DNA of 64,000 bases from Bog-473 sp963741995 (GCA_963741995.1 CAVUKI010000001.1:930001-994000), one strand, 5' to 3'. Counted from the stretch's first letter, positions 1 to 9,975 are shown. The notes: generated from the sequence alone by a model not told the origin. Program-made: numbers and translations.

Positions 1-584
1 TGCCGATGAAGCTCCTGGGCGACCACAACATCAACTACACGTTCTACGAGGACGTGCGCGTCCCGGCCACCTGCCTGGTCGGTGGGGAGAACCAGGGCTG
101 GAACCTGATCACCAACCAGCTCAACCACGAGCGGGTCACCCTGTGCTCGCCGGGGATCATCGAGCGCGTCCTGACGGACGTGCGGGCGTGGGCCCAGTCC
201 ACGAAGTTGCCGGACGGGCGGCGCGTGATCGACCAGGAGTGGGTGCAGGAGCACCTGGCCCGGGTGCACGCCGAGCTCGAGTTCCTCCGCCTCATCAACT
301 GGAAGGTGGCGTGGCAGGCGACACAGGGGCAGCTCGACGTGGCCGACGCCTCGTCGATCAAGGTGTTCGGCACGGAGTTCTACCTGCGCGCCTTCCGCTC
401 GCTCATGGAGATCATCGGGCAGGCCGGCTACCTCACGCGCGGGTCACCCGCCGCGGTCATCGCCGGGCGCCTGGAGATGTACGCCCGCTCCATGATCATC
501 CTCACCTTCGGTGGCGGCACCAACGAGATCCAGCGGGACCTCATCGCGATCTTCGGCCTCGGCATGCCGCGGTCGCTGCGCTGA
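1..584 (+). CDS. acyl-CoA dehydrogenase, C-terminal part (5' end outside window)
   Basis: This is the last ~193 residues of an acyl-CoA dehydrogenase, a flavoenzyme that puts an alpha-beta double bond into acyl-CoA thioesters. The frame is open from base 3 to a TGA at 582-584, so the start lies left of the window. Visible family marks are the middle-domain stretch 'NQGWNLITNQLNHERV', the 'SSIKVFGTE' helix and the C-terminal 'FGGGTNEIQRDLIA' FAD-contact motif. It is closely similar in sequence style to the fadE29-like gene at 18024 in this window. It is followed after 24 bases by a second, shorter dehydrogenase, the arrangement of mycobacterial alpha2beta2 dehydrogenases (such as FadE26/FadE27) that act on steroid side-chain CoA esters. 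The exact substrate is inference. Confidence 0.9.
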   Translation, partial: PMKLLGDHNINYTFYEDVRVPATCLVGGENQGWNLITNQLNHERVTLCSPGIIERVLTDVRAWAQSTKLPDGRRVIDQEWVQEHLARVHAELEFLRLINWKVAWQATQGQLDVADASSIKVFGTEFYLRAFRSLMEIIGQAGYLTRGSPAAVIAGRLEMYARSMIILTFGGGTNEIQRDLIAIFGLGMPRSLR

Positions 585-608
585 GCCCGCCCAGAGCCAG
601 GAGATCCC

Positions 609-1773
609 ATGGACTTCAACTACAGCGAAGAGCAGGAGGCCGTCCGCCAGTTGGCCGGACAGATCTTCGGCGACCGGTCGACGCATGAGCGGCTGAAGCA
701 GGTGGAGGCCGCCGCCGGCGACGACGGGCCCTTCGACCGTGAGCTCTGGAAGGAGCTGGCCGACGCCGGACTGCTCGGCATCCACCTCGGCGAGGACGTC
801 GGGGGCGCCGGGCTCGACTTCGTGGCGGCCTGCCTGGTCGTGGAGGCGGCGGGCCGGACGGCGGCCTACGTCCCGGTGGTCGAGACGATGGTCTACGGCG
901 CGCTGCCCCTCGACCGCTTCGGCACCGATGCGCAGCGCAAGACCTGGCTCAGCGGCGTGGCCAGCGGGGAGACGGTCCTCACCGCGGCCATGGCCGAGTT
1001 GGTCGGCGAGGTGATCCTGCCCGGCGGATCCGAGCCCACCACCACGGCGACCGCCCAGGCCGATGGCTCATGGGTGCTCTCGGGCACCAAGGCCTGCGTG
1101 CCGGCGGCCCTGGTGGCCGACGCCATCCTGGTGCCGGCGACCTGCCAGACCGCGGACGGTTCCGCCACCGGTCCCGGCGTCTTCATCGTGGAGCGCGGCG
1201 CCGAGGGTGTCGTCCTGACGCGGCAGACGACGACGACCGGGCGGCCCGAAGCGATCCTCGAGCTCGACGGTGTCCGCGTCGGTGTCGACCGGCTGGTGGG
1301 CGAGGGCTCGGACGGCGCCGCCGTCATCGACTGCATCACCGAGTTCGCCACGACGGCGCTCTGCATCCAGGAGGCGGGCGTCTGCGCGTCGGCCTTGGAG
1401 CTCACGGCGGAGTACACCAAGACGCGGGTGCAGTTCGAGAAGCCCATCGCCACCTTCCAGGCGGTCGGGCAGCGCGCCGCCGACGCCTACGTCGACACCG
1501 AGGCCATCCGGCTCACGGCCTGGCAGGCGGCGGCGCGGCTGGCGTCGGGGCTGCCGGCGACGTCAGAAGTGGCGATCGCCAAGTTCTGGGCGGCCGAGGG
1601 TGGCCGAGCGCGTCGTGCACGCGGCCTCCCACCTCCACGGCGGGGTCGGCGTGGACCGCGACTACCCGCTGCACCGCTTCTTCCTCCTCACCGAGCAGAT
1701 CGAGCTCACGCTGGGCGGGGCGAACGAGAGCCTGCGCCGGCTGGGGCGGATCCTGGCCGACGAGCCCGTCTGA
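609..1773 (+). pseudogene. acyl-CoA dehydrogenase, second subunit, frameshifted
   Basis: It starts at ATG 609 ('MDFNYSEEQEAVRQL') after 'aggagatccc'. The first ~330 residues run in one frame to about base 1598; the natural C-terminus ('VAERVVHAASHLHGGVGVD', then 'EQIELTLGGANESLRRLG') continues in the next frame from base 1600 to the TGA at 1771-1773. Removing one G from the GGG at 1598-1600 restores a ~387-residue protein with normal family spacing between 'FWAAE' and 'RVVHA'. Without correction the frame reads through to 1859 with a basic, low-quality tail. With the preceding gene it forms a likely heteromeric dehydrogenase; this subunit type (like FadE28) usually helps hold FAD. Whether the frameshift is real or a base-calling error cannot be told here. 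Confidence 0.85.
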
Positions 1774-1795
1774 CCGGCCCCATCCGCCGCCGCAC

Positions 1796-2491
1796 TCAGG
1801 GCTGGGCGGCTCGGTCCGGAGCGCTCGGCGGGAGCGGATTGGAGAGCCCGAGGCCGTAGCCGGCGAGGAACACGCCTGCTTCCTGGTGGCGGGGGTACGC
1901 CCCGGCCAGCTTGTGAAAGGCGGGCGAGTGGTCCGGATGGGTGAGGTGCGCGACCTCGTGCACCAGTACCGAGTCGAGCACCCACTCCGGCACGACGCGC
2001 AGACGGTGTGACACACGAATGTGGCCCGAGTGGTACGAGCACGAGCCCCAGCGCGCCGTCTGGTTGTCGACCCAGCGGACGGAGACGGGACGGGCCCCGA
2101 CCAGGTAGCGCTCGCTCAAGTCGATCGCCCGGGCCAGCAGGCCGTCGTCGTCGAGGCCCGACTGCAACCGGTGCCGCGTGAGCAGGCGCTCCACCAACCA
2201 GTCGATCGTCTTCTGGCGGCTCTCGAGGTTGAGATGGGCCGGCAGCGAGACGACGATGCGCCCGCCGACCCACTTGGCCTCCGACGTCTTCTTGCGACGC
2301 TTGCTGATGCGGACCTCGACCTCGGGCGCCGCATGGGTGGCACCGACCTCGTCCGGCAAGGGTGCTGCCGCAGTGTCCGCCTCGACCGGCCCCGGCTCCG
2401 TCTCGGGCCCTGCCGCCCGCGGCGGGCCGACCGGACCGTCCGGCGGCGGCTCGAAGAGGTCGGCGACATCGAACAAGGTCACGCCCCGCAT
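1796..2491 (-). CDS. YgjP-like (DUF45) zinc metallopeptidase-domain protein
   Basis: 231 residues. The C-terminal half has the DUF45/WLM signature: 'WGSCS' near residue 148, then the zinc site 'HEVAH' at 178-182 and a third histidine in 'HPDHSPAFH' (185-193). Proteins of this kind look like M48/SprT peptidases; E. coli YgjP is the usual comparison and the cellular substrate is unknown. The first ~55 residues are proline- and alanine-rich and probably disordered. The basic segment 'RISKRRKKTSEAKW' opens the folded part. It is convergent with the preceding dehydrogenase (22 bases apart) and divergent from the membrane-protein gene at 2615. Confidence 0.85.
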   Translation of the reverse strand: MRGVTLFDVADLFEPPPDGPVGPPRAAGPETEPGPVEADTAAAPLPDEVGATHAAPEVEVRISKRRKKTSEAKWVGGRIVVSLPAHLNLESRQKTIDWLVERLLTRHRLQSGLDDDGLLARAIDLSERYLVGARPVSVRWVDNQTARWGSCSYHSGHIRVSHRLRVVPEWVLDSVLVHEVAHLTHPDHSPAFHKLAGAYPRHQEAGVFLAGYGLGLSNPLPPSAPDRAAQP

Positions 2492-2614
2492 TGTGGCCGA
2501 CGCGAGTGACCGGGTCCTGCATCCCTGGTCAGGATCCCCGCATCGGGGAGTGCACGGTGTCTACGATGCCACTGCCCGCCCGAATGGACGCGGCCAGAAG
2601 ACGGAGGGACGGGA

Positions 2615-3019
2615 ATGGCTGTTCTCTTGGCAGCGAGCGGCGACGTGATTCTGATCTTCGTCTACGTCGTCGTCGTCGTCTTCGAGATCGCGGCGCTGTG
2701 GAAGGTCTTCGTCAAGGCGGGGCACCCCGGCTGGGCGGCCATCATCCCGATCTACAACCTCTACATCGTGTTGAAGATCATCGGGCGGCCGGCGTGGTGG
2801 CTCCTGCTCTTTCTGGCGGGCGTGATCATCCCGTTCGTGGGCTGGATCATGCTCGTCGTCCTCGGCATCATCATCGCCATCGACCTGGCCAAGTCGTTCG
2901 CCAAGAGTTCCGGCTTCGCCGTCGGCCTGTTCCTCTTGAACTTCATCTTCATCCCTATTTTGGGCTTCGGCGAGTCGCAGTACGTCGGTCCCGCCGCGGG
3001 CGGCCCCAGGACAATGTGA
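2615..3019 (+). CDS. small membrane protein, DUF5684 type
   Basis: 134 residues, mostly hydrophobic, with about four membrane segments (roughly residues 9-30, 40-60, 62-88 and 100-122). The pattern 'KAGHPGWAAIIPIYNLYIVLKIIGRPAWW' region (residues ~34-62, conserved glycine, proline and tryptophan) is typical of DUF5684, a family often annotated near signal peptidase genes but without a known activity. ATG 2615 is preceded by 'ggagggacggga', a good ribosome site. The gene stands alone between two minus-strand genes. Function unknown. Confidence 0.8.
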   Translation: MAVLLAASGDVILIFVYVVVVVFEIAALWKVFVKAGHPGWAAIIPIYNLYIVLKIIGRPAWWLLLFLAGVIIPFVGWIMLVVLGIIIAIDLAKSFAKSSGFAVGLFLLNFIFIPILGFGESQYVGPAAGGPRTM

Positions 3020-3037
3020 TCCCCGCCGCCTGCCGAC

Positions 3038-6000
3038 TCAGCCCAGATCGGCCAGAGCGGATGCGGCGCGACGTGCGATGGTCCCGTATCCACAAAGGAC
3101 TCCGGTGGCCTGCGCGCTGGCGAGCAGCTTCCGTGCCGTCTCATGGTCGCCTGGGTCGCGGCTCTCCAGCAGCATCCTGCCCCACGCAAGTTCAGACCGG
3201 GCAACAAAAAACTTGGCGCCGGTCCGGTGACCCGCCGCGACAGAGTGTGAGAAGTACGACTCTGCCTCACCGTACCGACGAAGGACCGCGGCGAGGCCTC
3301 CGAGCGTCCGGCTGATGGGACCCGATGTGGCGACATCGGTATAGAGCCACTGATCCGCGAAGGGAGACAGGAGCTCGAGCATCGGACCTGCAAACTCGGC
3401 TTCCCCGAGTTCAGCGGCCGCGTCGGCATACGCGATCATCCCGGTGAGCCACGTCGGGTCAAGCGGCAGATCGAACCCCGTCGCCGCAAATCCCTCCAAC
3501 AGGTGCCGTGATTCCTCCGAGTGGTCGGCTTCGGAATGTGCCAGAGCAAGGACCGCCACGAACACCGGGAGGCCGGCATTGTCGTCGATCGCCTGTTCGA
3601 TCATCGGGATGAGGTCACGGAGGGTTCCGCGCCAAAGGCTCACCATGATGAACTGCGCACCGAAGATGACAGCGGCATCGGGCTGGCCGCCATCGATTCC
3701 GACCTGCAGGGCTTCCGTCGCCCACCGTTCCGCCTCGTCGGTCTCGCCGGCGATCAGTGCCCTGGTCACACGCTGGAGCGTGTGCACCCAGGTCAGGAAG
3801 GGCTGGTTGAGTTGTTGGACGAGGGGAGTCTTTATTTCGAAGCAACGGTCCATCTCGACGATGTCTCCCGAACATGCAGCCGTGAACCGGCGACCACTGG
3901 CGGCGGAGCACAGGAGGAGTGGATCTCCGATTCGCTGGGCGCGAACGAGAGCCTCGGATGTCCGTTCTACGGATTCCGGAAGGAGGGACGGCACGGAGAG
4001 CGGCAGAGAAACGTGGTTGAGAACTCGCACGATGGTGACATCATCCCCACTTTGTTCTGCGAGAGCGATGGCGTTCTCCGCGAGGTCCTTGCGGCGATCA
4101 AGCGGGCTCCCGATCGTCAGCTCGGAACACAACATGGCAAGGAGAAGTGCCCGTTCAGGACGATCAGCGGGGAGCCGAGCCAGAGCGAACTCCAGTACCT
4201 CGATCTTCTCTGCGTCGATCGTATCAACGGTGCTGAACGTCCCTCGGTCATTGGCGAGAGTTGCGGCGACCAGTTGATCCGTGTCGCTGAGATCGATTGC
4301 CTGGCGCGCCGCGCCCAGCAGCGTGTCACGAAATGTGGGATCTCCTGTCTGACGCTGAGCGGTTCCGAGTCCAATACGAAGCTCCAGCTCGAGCTTCGCA
4401 TCGTGCTCGCCCACGCGTCCGCAGAGGTCGAGAGCCTGCGAGGAGTAGCGCAGCGCGTCATCAGGAGCCAAACTCTTCAGCGCGGCATCGGCGGCCTGGC
4501 GTGAGTACTCGATCGCCTTTGTCACGTCCACGGGTTGCATGGCACTGCACCAGTGGCGAGCGAGTTCTCCGACCCGCGCGCCGGGTCGTTCACCGCAGAG
4601 CTCCTCCAGAGCTTCTGCGACCTGTCGATGTGCACGAGCGCGGCGGGTGGGACCGAGGTCTTCATAGAGGGTGTGCTGAATGAGGGCATGGGCGAACATG
4701 TAACGACCTGTGGTATTGGCGAGCTCCCGCACGAGCGCGATTGCCGCGGCCGCGTCGAGAATGTCGAGCACTTCCTCTTCCGAGATCCGAGAGGCGCGGG
4801 CCAGCACTTCCAGATCGAAATCCCGGCCGATGACCGCTGCCACTGAGAGCACCTGCTCTGCCGCCGGCCCCAGTCGTCCGACCCGGGATCCGACCACCAC
4901 GCGCACGCTCTCGGGCAGAGCGATCTGCTCGGGAGGACCTTGCGCCGTCCACCGTCCGGCGGTGTCCTGGTAGATGGCACCTGTCTCTGAGAGGTGGCGC
5001 AGAACCTCGCTCACGAAGAATGGGTTGCCATCCGTCTCGCTGTGGACAGCGTGGGCGAGTGTCACGCCGGCATCGTCCATCGGTTGGCCAGCGGCGGCCT
5101 CCATGAGCGAGAGCACACCGGTGTCGTCGAGTCCGGTCAGTTCGAGGCGCGAGACGCCGCTCTGTCGGTGCAGCGCGGCGAGAGTCTCGACAAGGGGGTG
5201 CGTCCTCGACAACTCGGTGTCGCGGTATGTCGCAATGACGAGCACTCGCATGTCGCGGTCGGTTGCGATCAGATGCTGCAGAAGCAGCAGGCTGCCTTTG
5301 TCAGCCCATTGGAGGTCCTCGAAAACCAGCACGACAGGCTGGTCCCCAGATGCTCGACCCAGGAGCGACACCGCTGCGGCGAAGAGCAGGAATCGTTCGG
5401 TCTCAGGGTCGGCGGCCCTCGAGTCAGGAAGTTCAGGGAACCTCCTCGAAAGGGCTGGGACGAGCCGGCCCAGATTCGCCCCGTGCTCTTCGACAAGGGC
5501 GCGAAGAGCGTCCTCGGTGGCGTGGGTGACGTAGTGGTTCAAGGCCTCTGCGAACAGCTGATATGGGGTGGCGAGATCTTCTTCGCAGTGGCCGAAGAGG
5601 ACGCAGGCCCCGTGTTCGAGGGAGGCCCGCGCCGCCTCGGCCACCAACGCCGACTTGCCGATTCCGGCCTCACCCGAGATGAGGAGGACCTCCCGAACCC
5701 GGTCTGCAGCGACGCGCTTGGTCGCGTCGGCAATGGCCTGTGTCTCCACCTCTCGCCCGACGACACCGACCGTGGGTCGCACGGCGAGACGGCCCGGGAG
5801 TGGAATGGAGATCTGCGAATCGACCACTTCGACCGGTTCCCAGAGGACCTCGACGGTCTCGACCGGATCGGACAGGCCCTTCAGACGGAGCTCGCCGAGC
5901 GCGCGGCACGCATGGCGGTTCCGGCGACCGGCCATCAACCGCACCACCTGGGCCGCCAGGACCTGCCCCCCTTCGCACGCGGCGCACAGTCGGGCTGCCT

Positions 6001-6343
6001 CGACGACGGCATCGCCAAAGTAATCGCCGGCGTCCTTGGTGACCTCGCCTTGGCTCAAGCCGACCCGCAGGCCGATCGAGATGTCACTCCCGCGATTGTC
6101 CAGTTCGACGCCCTGCTGCATGGCGACCCCACAGGCCAACGCTGCCGAAGCGGAGGGGAAGACAACCATGAGTCCGTCACCCAGGTTCTTCACCTCGGTA
6201 CCCCCGGTCGCAGCCACGGCCTGGCGCAGAATCGAAAAATGCCCGCGACGGACCTCGTCGGACTCTTCGGGCGAGAACCACTGGGACAACTCCGTGGAAC
6301 TCACCACATCGGTGAACAGGACGGCCACGTTCTCGGCGGTCAT
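3038..6343 (-). CDS. adenylate/guanylate cyclase-domain ATPase with TPR-like C-terminus
   Basis: 1101 residues from ATG 6343, chosen because 'ggaggg' lies nine bases upstream; an in-frame start 16 codons earlier has less support. Residues 4-170 are a class III nucleotide cyclase domain with the metal aspartates in 'FTDVVSST' (D12) and 'NLGDGLMVVF' (D56). A P-loop ATPase domain follows, Walker A 'GEAGIGKS' at 224-231 and Walker B 'VLVFEDLQWAD' near 350. The last ~450 residues are helical and TPR-like. This cyclase-AAA-TPR plan is common in actinobacteria and is thought to be a large signalling or transcription-linked ATPase; the LuxR DNA-binding domain found in relatives is absent. Its base composition is less GC-rich than its neighbours. 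Confidence 0.88.
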   Translation of the reverse strand: MTAENVAVLFTDVVSSTELSQWFSPEESDEVRRGHFSILRQAVAATGGTEVKNLGDGLMVVFPSASAALACGVAMQQGVELDNRGSDISIGLRVGLSQGEVTKDAGDYFGDAVVEAARLCAACEGGQVLAAQVVRLMAGRRNRHACRALGELRLKGLSDPVETVEVLWEPVEVVDSQISIPLPGRLAVRPTVGVVGREVETQAIADATKRVAADRVREVLLISGEAGIGKSALVAEAARASLEHGACVLFGHCEEDLATPYQLFAEALNHYVTHATEDALRALVEEHGANLGRLVPALSRRFPELPDSRAADPETERFLLFAAAVSLLGRASGDQPVVLVFEDLQWADKGSLLLLQHLIATDRDMRVLVIATYRDTELSRTHPLVETLAALHRQSGVSRLELTGLDDTGVLSLMEAAAGQPMDDAGVTLAHAVHSETDGNPFFVSEVLRHLSETGAIYQDTAGRWTAQGPPEQIALPESVRVVVGSRVGRLGPAAEQVLSVAAVIGRDFDLEVLARASRISEEEVLDILDAAAAIALVRELANTTGRYMFAHALIQHTLYEDLGPTRRARAHRQVAEALEELCGERPGARVGELARHWCSAMQPVDVTKAIEYSRQAADAALKSLAPDDALRYSSQALDLCGRVGEHDAKLELELRIGLGTAQRQTGDPTFRDTLLGAARQAIDLSDTDQLVAATLANDRGTFSTVDTIDAEKIEVLEFALARLPADRPERALLLAMLCSELTIGSPLDRRKDLAENAIALAEQSGDDVTIVRVLNHVSLPLSVPSLLPESVERTSEALVRAQRIGDPLLLCSAASGRRFTAACSGDIVEMDRCFEIKTPLVQQLNQPFLTWVHTLQRVTRALIAGETDEAERWATEALQVGIDGGQPDAAVIFGAQFIMVSLWRGTLRDLIPMIEQAIDDNAGLPVFVAVLALAHSEADHSEESRHLLEGFAATGFDLPLDPTWLTGMIAYADAAAELGEAEFAGPMLELLSPFADQWLYTDVATSGPISRTLGGLAAVLRRYGEAESYFSHSVAAGHRTGAKFFVARSELAWGRMLLESRDPGDHETARKLLASAQATGVLCGYGTIARRAASALADLG

Positions 6344-6474
6344 CGACGGCGCCCTCCTGCCAGCATTTTGCAACCGTAGCGAGGCTGGCAAACGACCGCC
6401 GAGATGTCCTTCTGGGTCGTTGCTGCGTCGCCCCCCTCCGAATCCCCTGTGCTGATGCTGGCCCCCGATGGGCG

Positions 6475-7511
6475 CTAACCCAGCACGAGGTCGGCCATGG
6501 TCCGCAAGGTGGCGACGTCGCCGTTGATCAGCATGGTGGTGGCACGCGACTCGCGCCAGGCCTCCAGGTCGTCGCGGATCTTCTCCACGGGTCCGACCAG
6601 CGCGATGTCCTCCACCATGGCGGTGGGGACTGCGGCGGCGGCGTCGTCCTTGCGCCCGTCGAGATAGGCATCCTGAATTTTGGTGGCCGCCTCCTCGTAA
6701 CCCATGCGGGCGAACACGTCGAAGTGGAAATTCATCTCCTTGGCCCCCATGCCACCGATGTAGAGGGCGAGATACGGCCGGAACCCGTCCGCCGCGGCGT
6801 CCGTGTCGTCACTGATCACGGTCGGGGCGAAGGCCAGCACCTCGAAGTCCGCCGCGCTGCGCGCGCGGTCGGCCGGGCGAAGCCCTCGTCGAGCGAGGCC
6901 TCGAAGGAGGACATGGCCCGGGGGGAGAAGAAGATGGGGAACCAGCCGTCCGCGATCTCCGCCGCCAGGGCGACGTTCTTGGGGCCCTCTGCTCCCAAAA
7001 TGATCGGGATGTCGGCCCGCAACGGGTGCACGATCGACTTGAGGGGCTTGCCCAGCCCCGTCCCGCCCGGATACGGGAGTGGGTAGTGCGGGCCGTCGTT
7101 GGTCACCGGCTTCTCGCGGGTCAGCACCTGGCGCACGACGTCGACGTACTCACGAGTGCGCGCCAGGGGGGCGGGGAAGGGCTGGCCGTACCAGCCCTCG
7201 ACCACCTGCGGCCCCGACACCCCCAGGCCGAGCACGAAGCGCCCGCCCGAGAGGTGGTCCATGGTCTGGGCCGCCATGGCCATGGCCGTCGGGGTGCGCG
7301 CCGAGAGTTGGCAGAGCGACGTACCCAGACGGACCCGCTCCGTCTGCGAACCCCACCAGGCCAGCGGGGTCAGTGCGTCGGAACCGTAGGACTCCGCCGT
7401 CCAGACGGAGTCGTAGCCGAGGCGGTCAGCTTCCATCACGAGCTCCACCGCGTCGGGCGGCGGACCGGCGCCCCAATAGCCCATCTGCAGACCGATCTTC
7501 ATCGTCTTCAC
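6475..7511 (-). pseudogene. LLM-class (F420-dependent type) oxidoreductase, frameshifted
   Basis: A luciferase-like TIM-barrel oxidoreductase of about 345 residues, split between two frames. The first frame gives 'MKTMKIGLQMGYWG...' through 'FFSPRAMSSFEASLDEGFARP'; from about base 6870 the family sequence goes on in another frame ('ADRARSAADFEVLAFAPTV', then 'GGMGAKEMNFHFDVFARMG'). One base gained or lost in the GC-only stretch 6858-6880 explains it. Such enzymes usually move hydride from reduced F420 or flavin. It is the last gene of a three-gene minus-strand operon behind a P450 and a second LLM enzyme, so a role in oxidising the same substrate is likely. The gap to the preceding LLM gene is 48 bases. 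Confidence 0.85.
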
Positions 7512-7559
7512 GTGTGACTCCTCTCGCTGGCTGACGTGACTCGCGTGGGACCGACTCTG

Positions 7560-8465
7560 TCAGACCTTGGCCACGATCTCCTCGGCGAACCAGTGGACCG
7601 GGCCCAGGCGTGCGGCCAGTGCCTCGTCGTCGGGGGTCCCCGGCGCGACGTTGACGAACATCCAGGGCGCGCACACGAAGTCGGTGACCCCCGCGTCGGC
7701 GAAGCGGCGGTAGAGGTCGACGCTGGGCCGCTCGTTCAGCGACAGGTAGACGGTGAAGTCGTCCTTGTCCCGGCCGGCCTTGGCCAGCGCGTCGTGCAGC
7801 TCGGCCAGGTGGATCCACGCCTCTTCCTCGCTGTAGGCGCCGGCCGCGATCCAGCCGTCGCACAGCTCCGCCGTGCGCCGCAGCGCGACGGGGGAGTGGC
7901 CGCCGCAGATGAACGGCACCGGCTCGGTGGGGGCGGGCTCCATCTGGCATTCCGGGACGTCGTAGAAGTCGCCGTGGAACTCGACCCATCCGCCGCTCCA
8001 GAGCGTGCGCAGGGCGACGATCATCTCGTCGAGGCGCTTGCCGCGGGTGGCGAAGTCCTGTCCCGTCAGGTCGAACTCCTCCTTGCTCCAGCCGACACCG
8101 ATGCCGAGGCGCAACCGGTTGTCCGACAGCACCGCGGCCGTCCCGACGGACTTGGCCACCGTCATGAGGTCCCGCAGCGGGGCGATGTAGATGCCGGTGG
8201 TGAAGAGCAGGTTCTCCGTTGCGCCGGCGCAGGCGGAGATCACCGCCATCGGGTCGGGCCAGGCCGTGTGGTCCTCCCAGCCCGGTGCACCGTCTTCGGT
8301 CTTCGAGTAGGTGTAGCGCGACGAGCGGTGGCGCGGGTTGAACAGGTGATCGGAGACGTACATGCCGCCGTACCCCAGGCCGTCGCATTCCCTGGCCATG
8401 GGGAGGATCTGACTGGTCGGCAGGAAGGCGACAGCCTGATGGAACCGGACGTCGTGGTCGCGCAC
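7560..8465 (-). CDS. LLM-class F420-dependent oxidoreductase
   Basis: 301 residues, close to the usual length of the TIGR03619-type LLM family. Marks are 'MARECDGLGYGGMYVSDHLF' near the start, 'TTGIYIAPLRDLMTVAKSVGT' and 'RLRLGIGVGWSKEEFDLTGQDF', the barrel strands that hold F420. The start is GTG 8465, ten bases after the P450 stop, so it is co-transcribed and probably translationally linked with the P450. It likely performs a dehydrogenation or reduction on a steroid or terpenoid-like intermediate; the substrate is not visible in the sequence. Confidence 0.88.
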   Translation of the reverse strand: MRDHDVRFHQAVAFLPTSQILPMARECDGLGYGGMYVSDHLFNPRHRSSRYTYSKTEDGAPGWEDHTAWPDPMAVISACAGATENLLFTTGIYIAPLRDLMTVAKSVGTAAVLSDNRLRLGIGVGWSKEEFDLTGQDFATRGKRLDEMIVALRTLWSGGWVEFHGDFYDVPECQMEPAPTEPVPFICGGHSPVALRRTAELCDGWIAAGAYSEEEAWIHLAELHDALAKAGRDKDDFTVYLSLNERPSVDLYRRFADAGVTDFVCAPWMFVNVAPGTPDDEALAARLGPVHWFAEEIVAKV

Positions 8466-8475
8466 GGCGCGGGCC

Positions 8476-9729
8476 TCAGCGGGCCTGGTCGGGCAGCGGC
8501 GTGCCCCCGACGGGGGCGGATGGTGCGAAGGCGATCGGGATGTGCTTGGTCCCGTTGATGAAGTTGGACTGCAGCCGTTGCACGTCGCCGTCGAGGCGCA
8601 TGTCGGGGATGCGGTCGAGGAGCCGGTCGAACATGACCATGATCTCCATGCGGGCCAGGTTCGCCCCCAGGCAGAAGTGCGGCCCGCCGCCGCCGAACGC
8701 GATGTGGTTGTTGGGTGAGCGGGTGATGTCGAATGTGTCGGGGTTGTCGAACGCCGCCTCGTCGCGGTTGGCCGAGGTGTGCCAGAAGACGATCTTGTCG
8801 CCCTCCTTGATCTCCTGCTCGTGCAGTTCCATGTCGGCCGTGGCCGTGCGGCGGAAGTGCATGACCGGCGTGACGTAGCGGAGCATCTCCTCGACGGCGG
8901 CCGGGAGCAGCGAGCGGTCCTTGCGCAGGAGCTCCCACTGGTCGGGGTGGTCGAAGAACGCCGTCATGGCGCCCGACATGAGGTTCCGGGTCGTCTCGTT
9001 CCCGGCCACAATGAGGAGGAGGAAGAACAGATCGAGCTCCAGCTCGTTCAGCTTCTCGCCCTCTATCTCGGCGTTGAGCAGGACGGAGATGAGGTCCTCC
9101 TTGGGCTGGAGCTTGCGGGCCGTCGCCAGCTCTTCGGCGTAGGCGTAGACCTGCATGGCCGATTCGCCGGAGTCGGCGCCCTCCACCTGGTACTCGGGGT
9201 CCTCCGAGCCGATCATGCGATTGGACCAGTCGAAGACCATGCGGCGGTCCTCCTGGGGCACGCCGAGGAGCTCGGCGATCACGAGGAGGGGGAGCTCGGC
9301 CGAGATCTCCTCGACGAAGTCGGCCGTGCCGCGCTCGCACACGGCGTCGATGATGCCGTCGGCGTACCCGACGATGTGCTGCTCCAGGTCGCGCACCATC
9401 TTCGGTGTGAAGCCCTTGTTGACCAGGCGGCGGTAACGCGTGTGCATCGTCGGGTCCATGTTGACCATCATCAGCTGCTGCTGGGCCAGCTGATCGTCGT
9501 CCATGTCCGGGAAGAGGGAGCCGCGGCGGGCCGAGGAGAAGTGCTCCCAGTCCCGGTTGACCTGGACGCAGTCGTCGTAACGGGTGATGGCCCAGAACCC
9601 GCCGCGGGGAGCGCCAGCCTGCGGGTGCCAGTAGGCGGGCGCCTCACGGCGCAGCTCGGCGAACCACTGGTGGGGCACGCCGGCCACGAAGTTGCGCCCG
9701 TCGATCAGGTCGATCTCGTCGAGGCTCAT
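8476..9729 (-). CDS. cytochrome P450, CYP125/CYP142-like
   Basis: 417 residues from ATG 9729 (upstream purine-rich 'aaagggggggg'); a longer frame to 9786 has no ribosome site. The I-helix oxygen motif is 'AGNETTR', the K-helix is 'EEMLRY', and the haem-binding loop is 'FGGGGPHFCLG' with the axial cysteine at residue 353. The overall style fits the CYP125/CYP142 group, which hydroxylates the terminal methyl of the cholesterol side chain in mycobacteria. The operon also holds two LLM oxidoreductases, and a KstR-like palindrome lies 71 bases upstream, both in keeping with steroid side-chain oxidation. Redox partners are not encoded nearby. Confidence 0.9.
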   Translation of the reverse strand: MSLDEIDLIDGRNFVAGVPHQWFAELRREAPAYWHPQAGAPRGGFWAITRYDDCVQVNRDWEHFSSARRGSLFPDMDDDQLAQQQLMMVNMDPTMHTRYRRLVNKGFTPKMVRDLEQHIVGYADGIIDAVCERGTADFVEEISAELPLLVIAELLGVPQEDRRMVFDWSNRMIGSEDPEYQVEGADSGESAMQVYAYAEELATARKLQPKEDLISVLLNAEIEGEKLNELELDLFFLLLIVAGNETTRNLMSGAMTAFFDHPDQWELLRKDRSLLPAAVEEMLRYVTPVMHFRRTATADMELHEQEIKEGDKIVFWHTSANRDEAAFDNPDTFDITRSPNNHIAFGGGGPHFCLGANLARMEIMVMFDRLLDRIPDMRLDGDVQRLQSNFINGTKHIPIAFAPSAPVGGTPLPDQAR

Positions 9730-9799
9730 GGCCCCCCCTTTCGCGCACCTCGGCGACCCGCCCCACGGCGCCCGGTGCCTGCCCATTCGAGGCTGTTTC

Positions 9800-9813
9800 T
9801 AGAACGTGTGTCA
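9800..9813. promoter_or_regulatory. KstR-like operator upstream of the P450 operon
   Basis: TAGAACGTGTGTCA fits the mycobacterial KstR pattern TNNAACNNGTTNNA at 13 of 14 places counting the free positions, with one mismatch in the second half-site. It lies 71 bases before the P450 ATG. The same core occurs at 17947, 25849 and 31642. Confidence 0.5.
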
Positions 9814-9975
9814 GTGATCATAGGGGAGTGTGCGGGGTGACACCGCCTGACGGAGCTGGGCGACCGGGCGACCGAGGGGCGAGGGGCTGCTCTCGCCATT
9901 TCGCCCTGGGGAGAGATCCCGATCCCGGATCACCCTCGCCCCGGCCGTCGTTCCCGCGGCGCAGCGGGTCGATGC

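Noticed and set aside
8779..9840. 353-codon plus-strand frame opposite the P450
   Set aside because: Low-complexity His/Gly/Val/Asp composition and perfect antisense position to a complete P450 gene.
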